DNA of 14,947 nucleotides from JAVEYA01 sp034003745 (GTDB lineage Bacteria; Bacillota; Peptococcia; DRI-13; PHAD01), in contig JAVEYA010000056.1 of NCBI GenBank assembly GCA_034003745.1, forward strand, positions 1 through 14,947, written 5' to 3'. A program made the translations under genes and the position numbers. Under the pieces are notes generated by a model, which saw only the letters and a list, made by a program, of their open reading frames with translations, did not search any database and was not told the DNA's origin. Positions 14,937-14,947 of this stretch are shown here, one piece after another; position 1 is the stretch's first letter, and every line of letters begins with the position of its first letter.

Positions 14937-14947
14937 TAAACGCTTTT

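Overview
The window looks like chromosomal DNA from an anaerobic, spore-forming Firmicute (Bacillota). The evidence is a Firmicute-type Hfq, a YlbJ sporulation membrane protein, a YlbK/TmcAL pair in the same neighbourhood as in Bacillus, a MutS/MutL pair of the endonuclease (MutH-free) type, and a stand-alone phosphotransacetylase. Genes are moderately GC-rich and intergenic regions are AT-rich. I cannot place it below phylum from sequence reading alone. The layout would suit a Clostridia/Peptococcaceae member or a spore-forming Negativicute, which is an inference. I see no mobile element, CRISPR array, rRNA or tRNA.

Region 1 (2-10395, + strand) is one tightly packed operon whose 5' end lies outside the window: miaB (3' part), mutS, a hydantoinase/oxoprolinase-like ASKHA protein, a histone-deacetylase-fold amidohydrolase with a C-terminal zinc ribbon, mutL, an RsmJ-like methyltransferase, miaA and hfq. 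It ends in a strong rho-independent terminator. Several neighbours overlap or nearly touch (miaB/mutS, mutS/hydantoinase, hydantoinase/deacetylase, deacetylase/mutL), so translational coupling is likely. MiaA and MiaB act in succession on tRNA A37, MutS and MutL form mismatch repair, and Hfq is the RNA chaperone. The two genes between mutS and mutL have no obvious role in any of these pathways and are the most interesting part of the window.

Region 2 (10412-13789) is a ylb-type cluster: ylbJ on the minus strand, a divergent patatin-like phospholipase (YlbK/RssA type), and tmcAL (tRNA-Met cytidine acetate ligase) on the minus strand, convergent with the patatin gene and overlapping it by 44 bp. 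The ylbJ/patatin gap holds a good sigma-A promoter for the patatin gene and a hairpin covering the ylbJ ribosome binding site.

Region 3 (13790-14947) is an AT-rich 130-bp divergent control region followed by pta, which makes acetyl phosphate. The control region carries a Rex-like half-perfect operator and a separate 8-bp inverted repeat. A perfect -35 box at the right edge suggests that a downstream gene (often ackA) has its own promoter. TmcAL consumes acetate and Pta lies on the route that makes it, so the shared control region is a plausible metabolic link.
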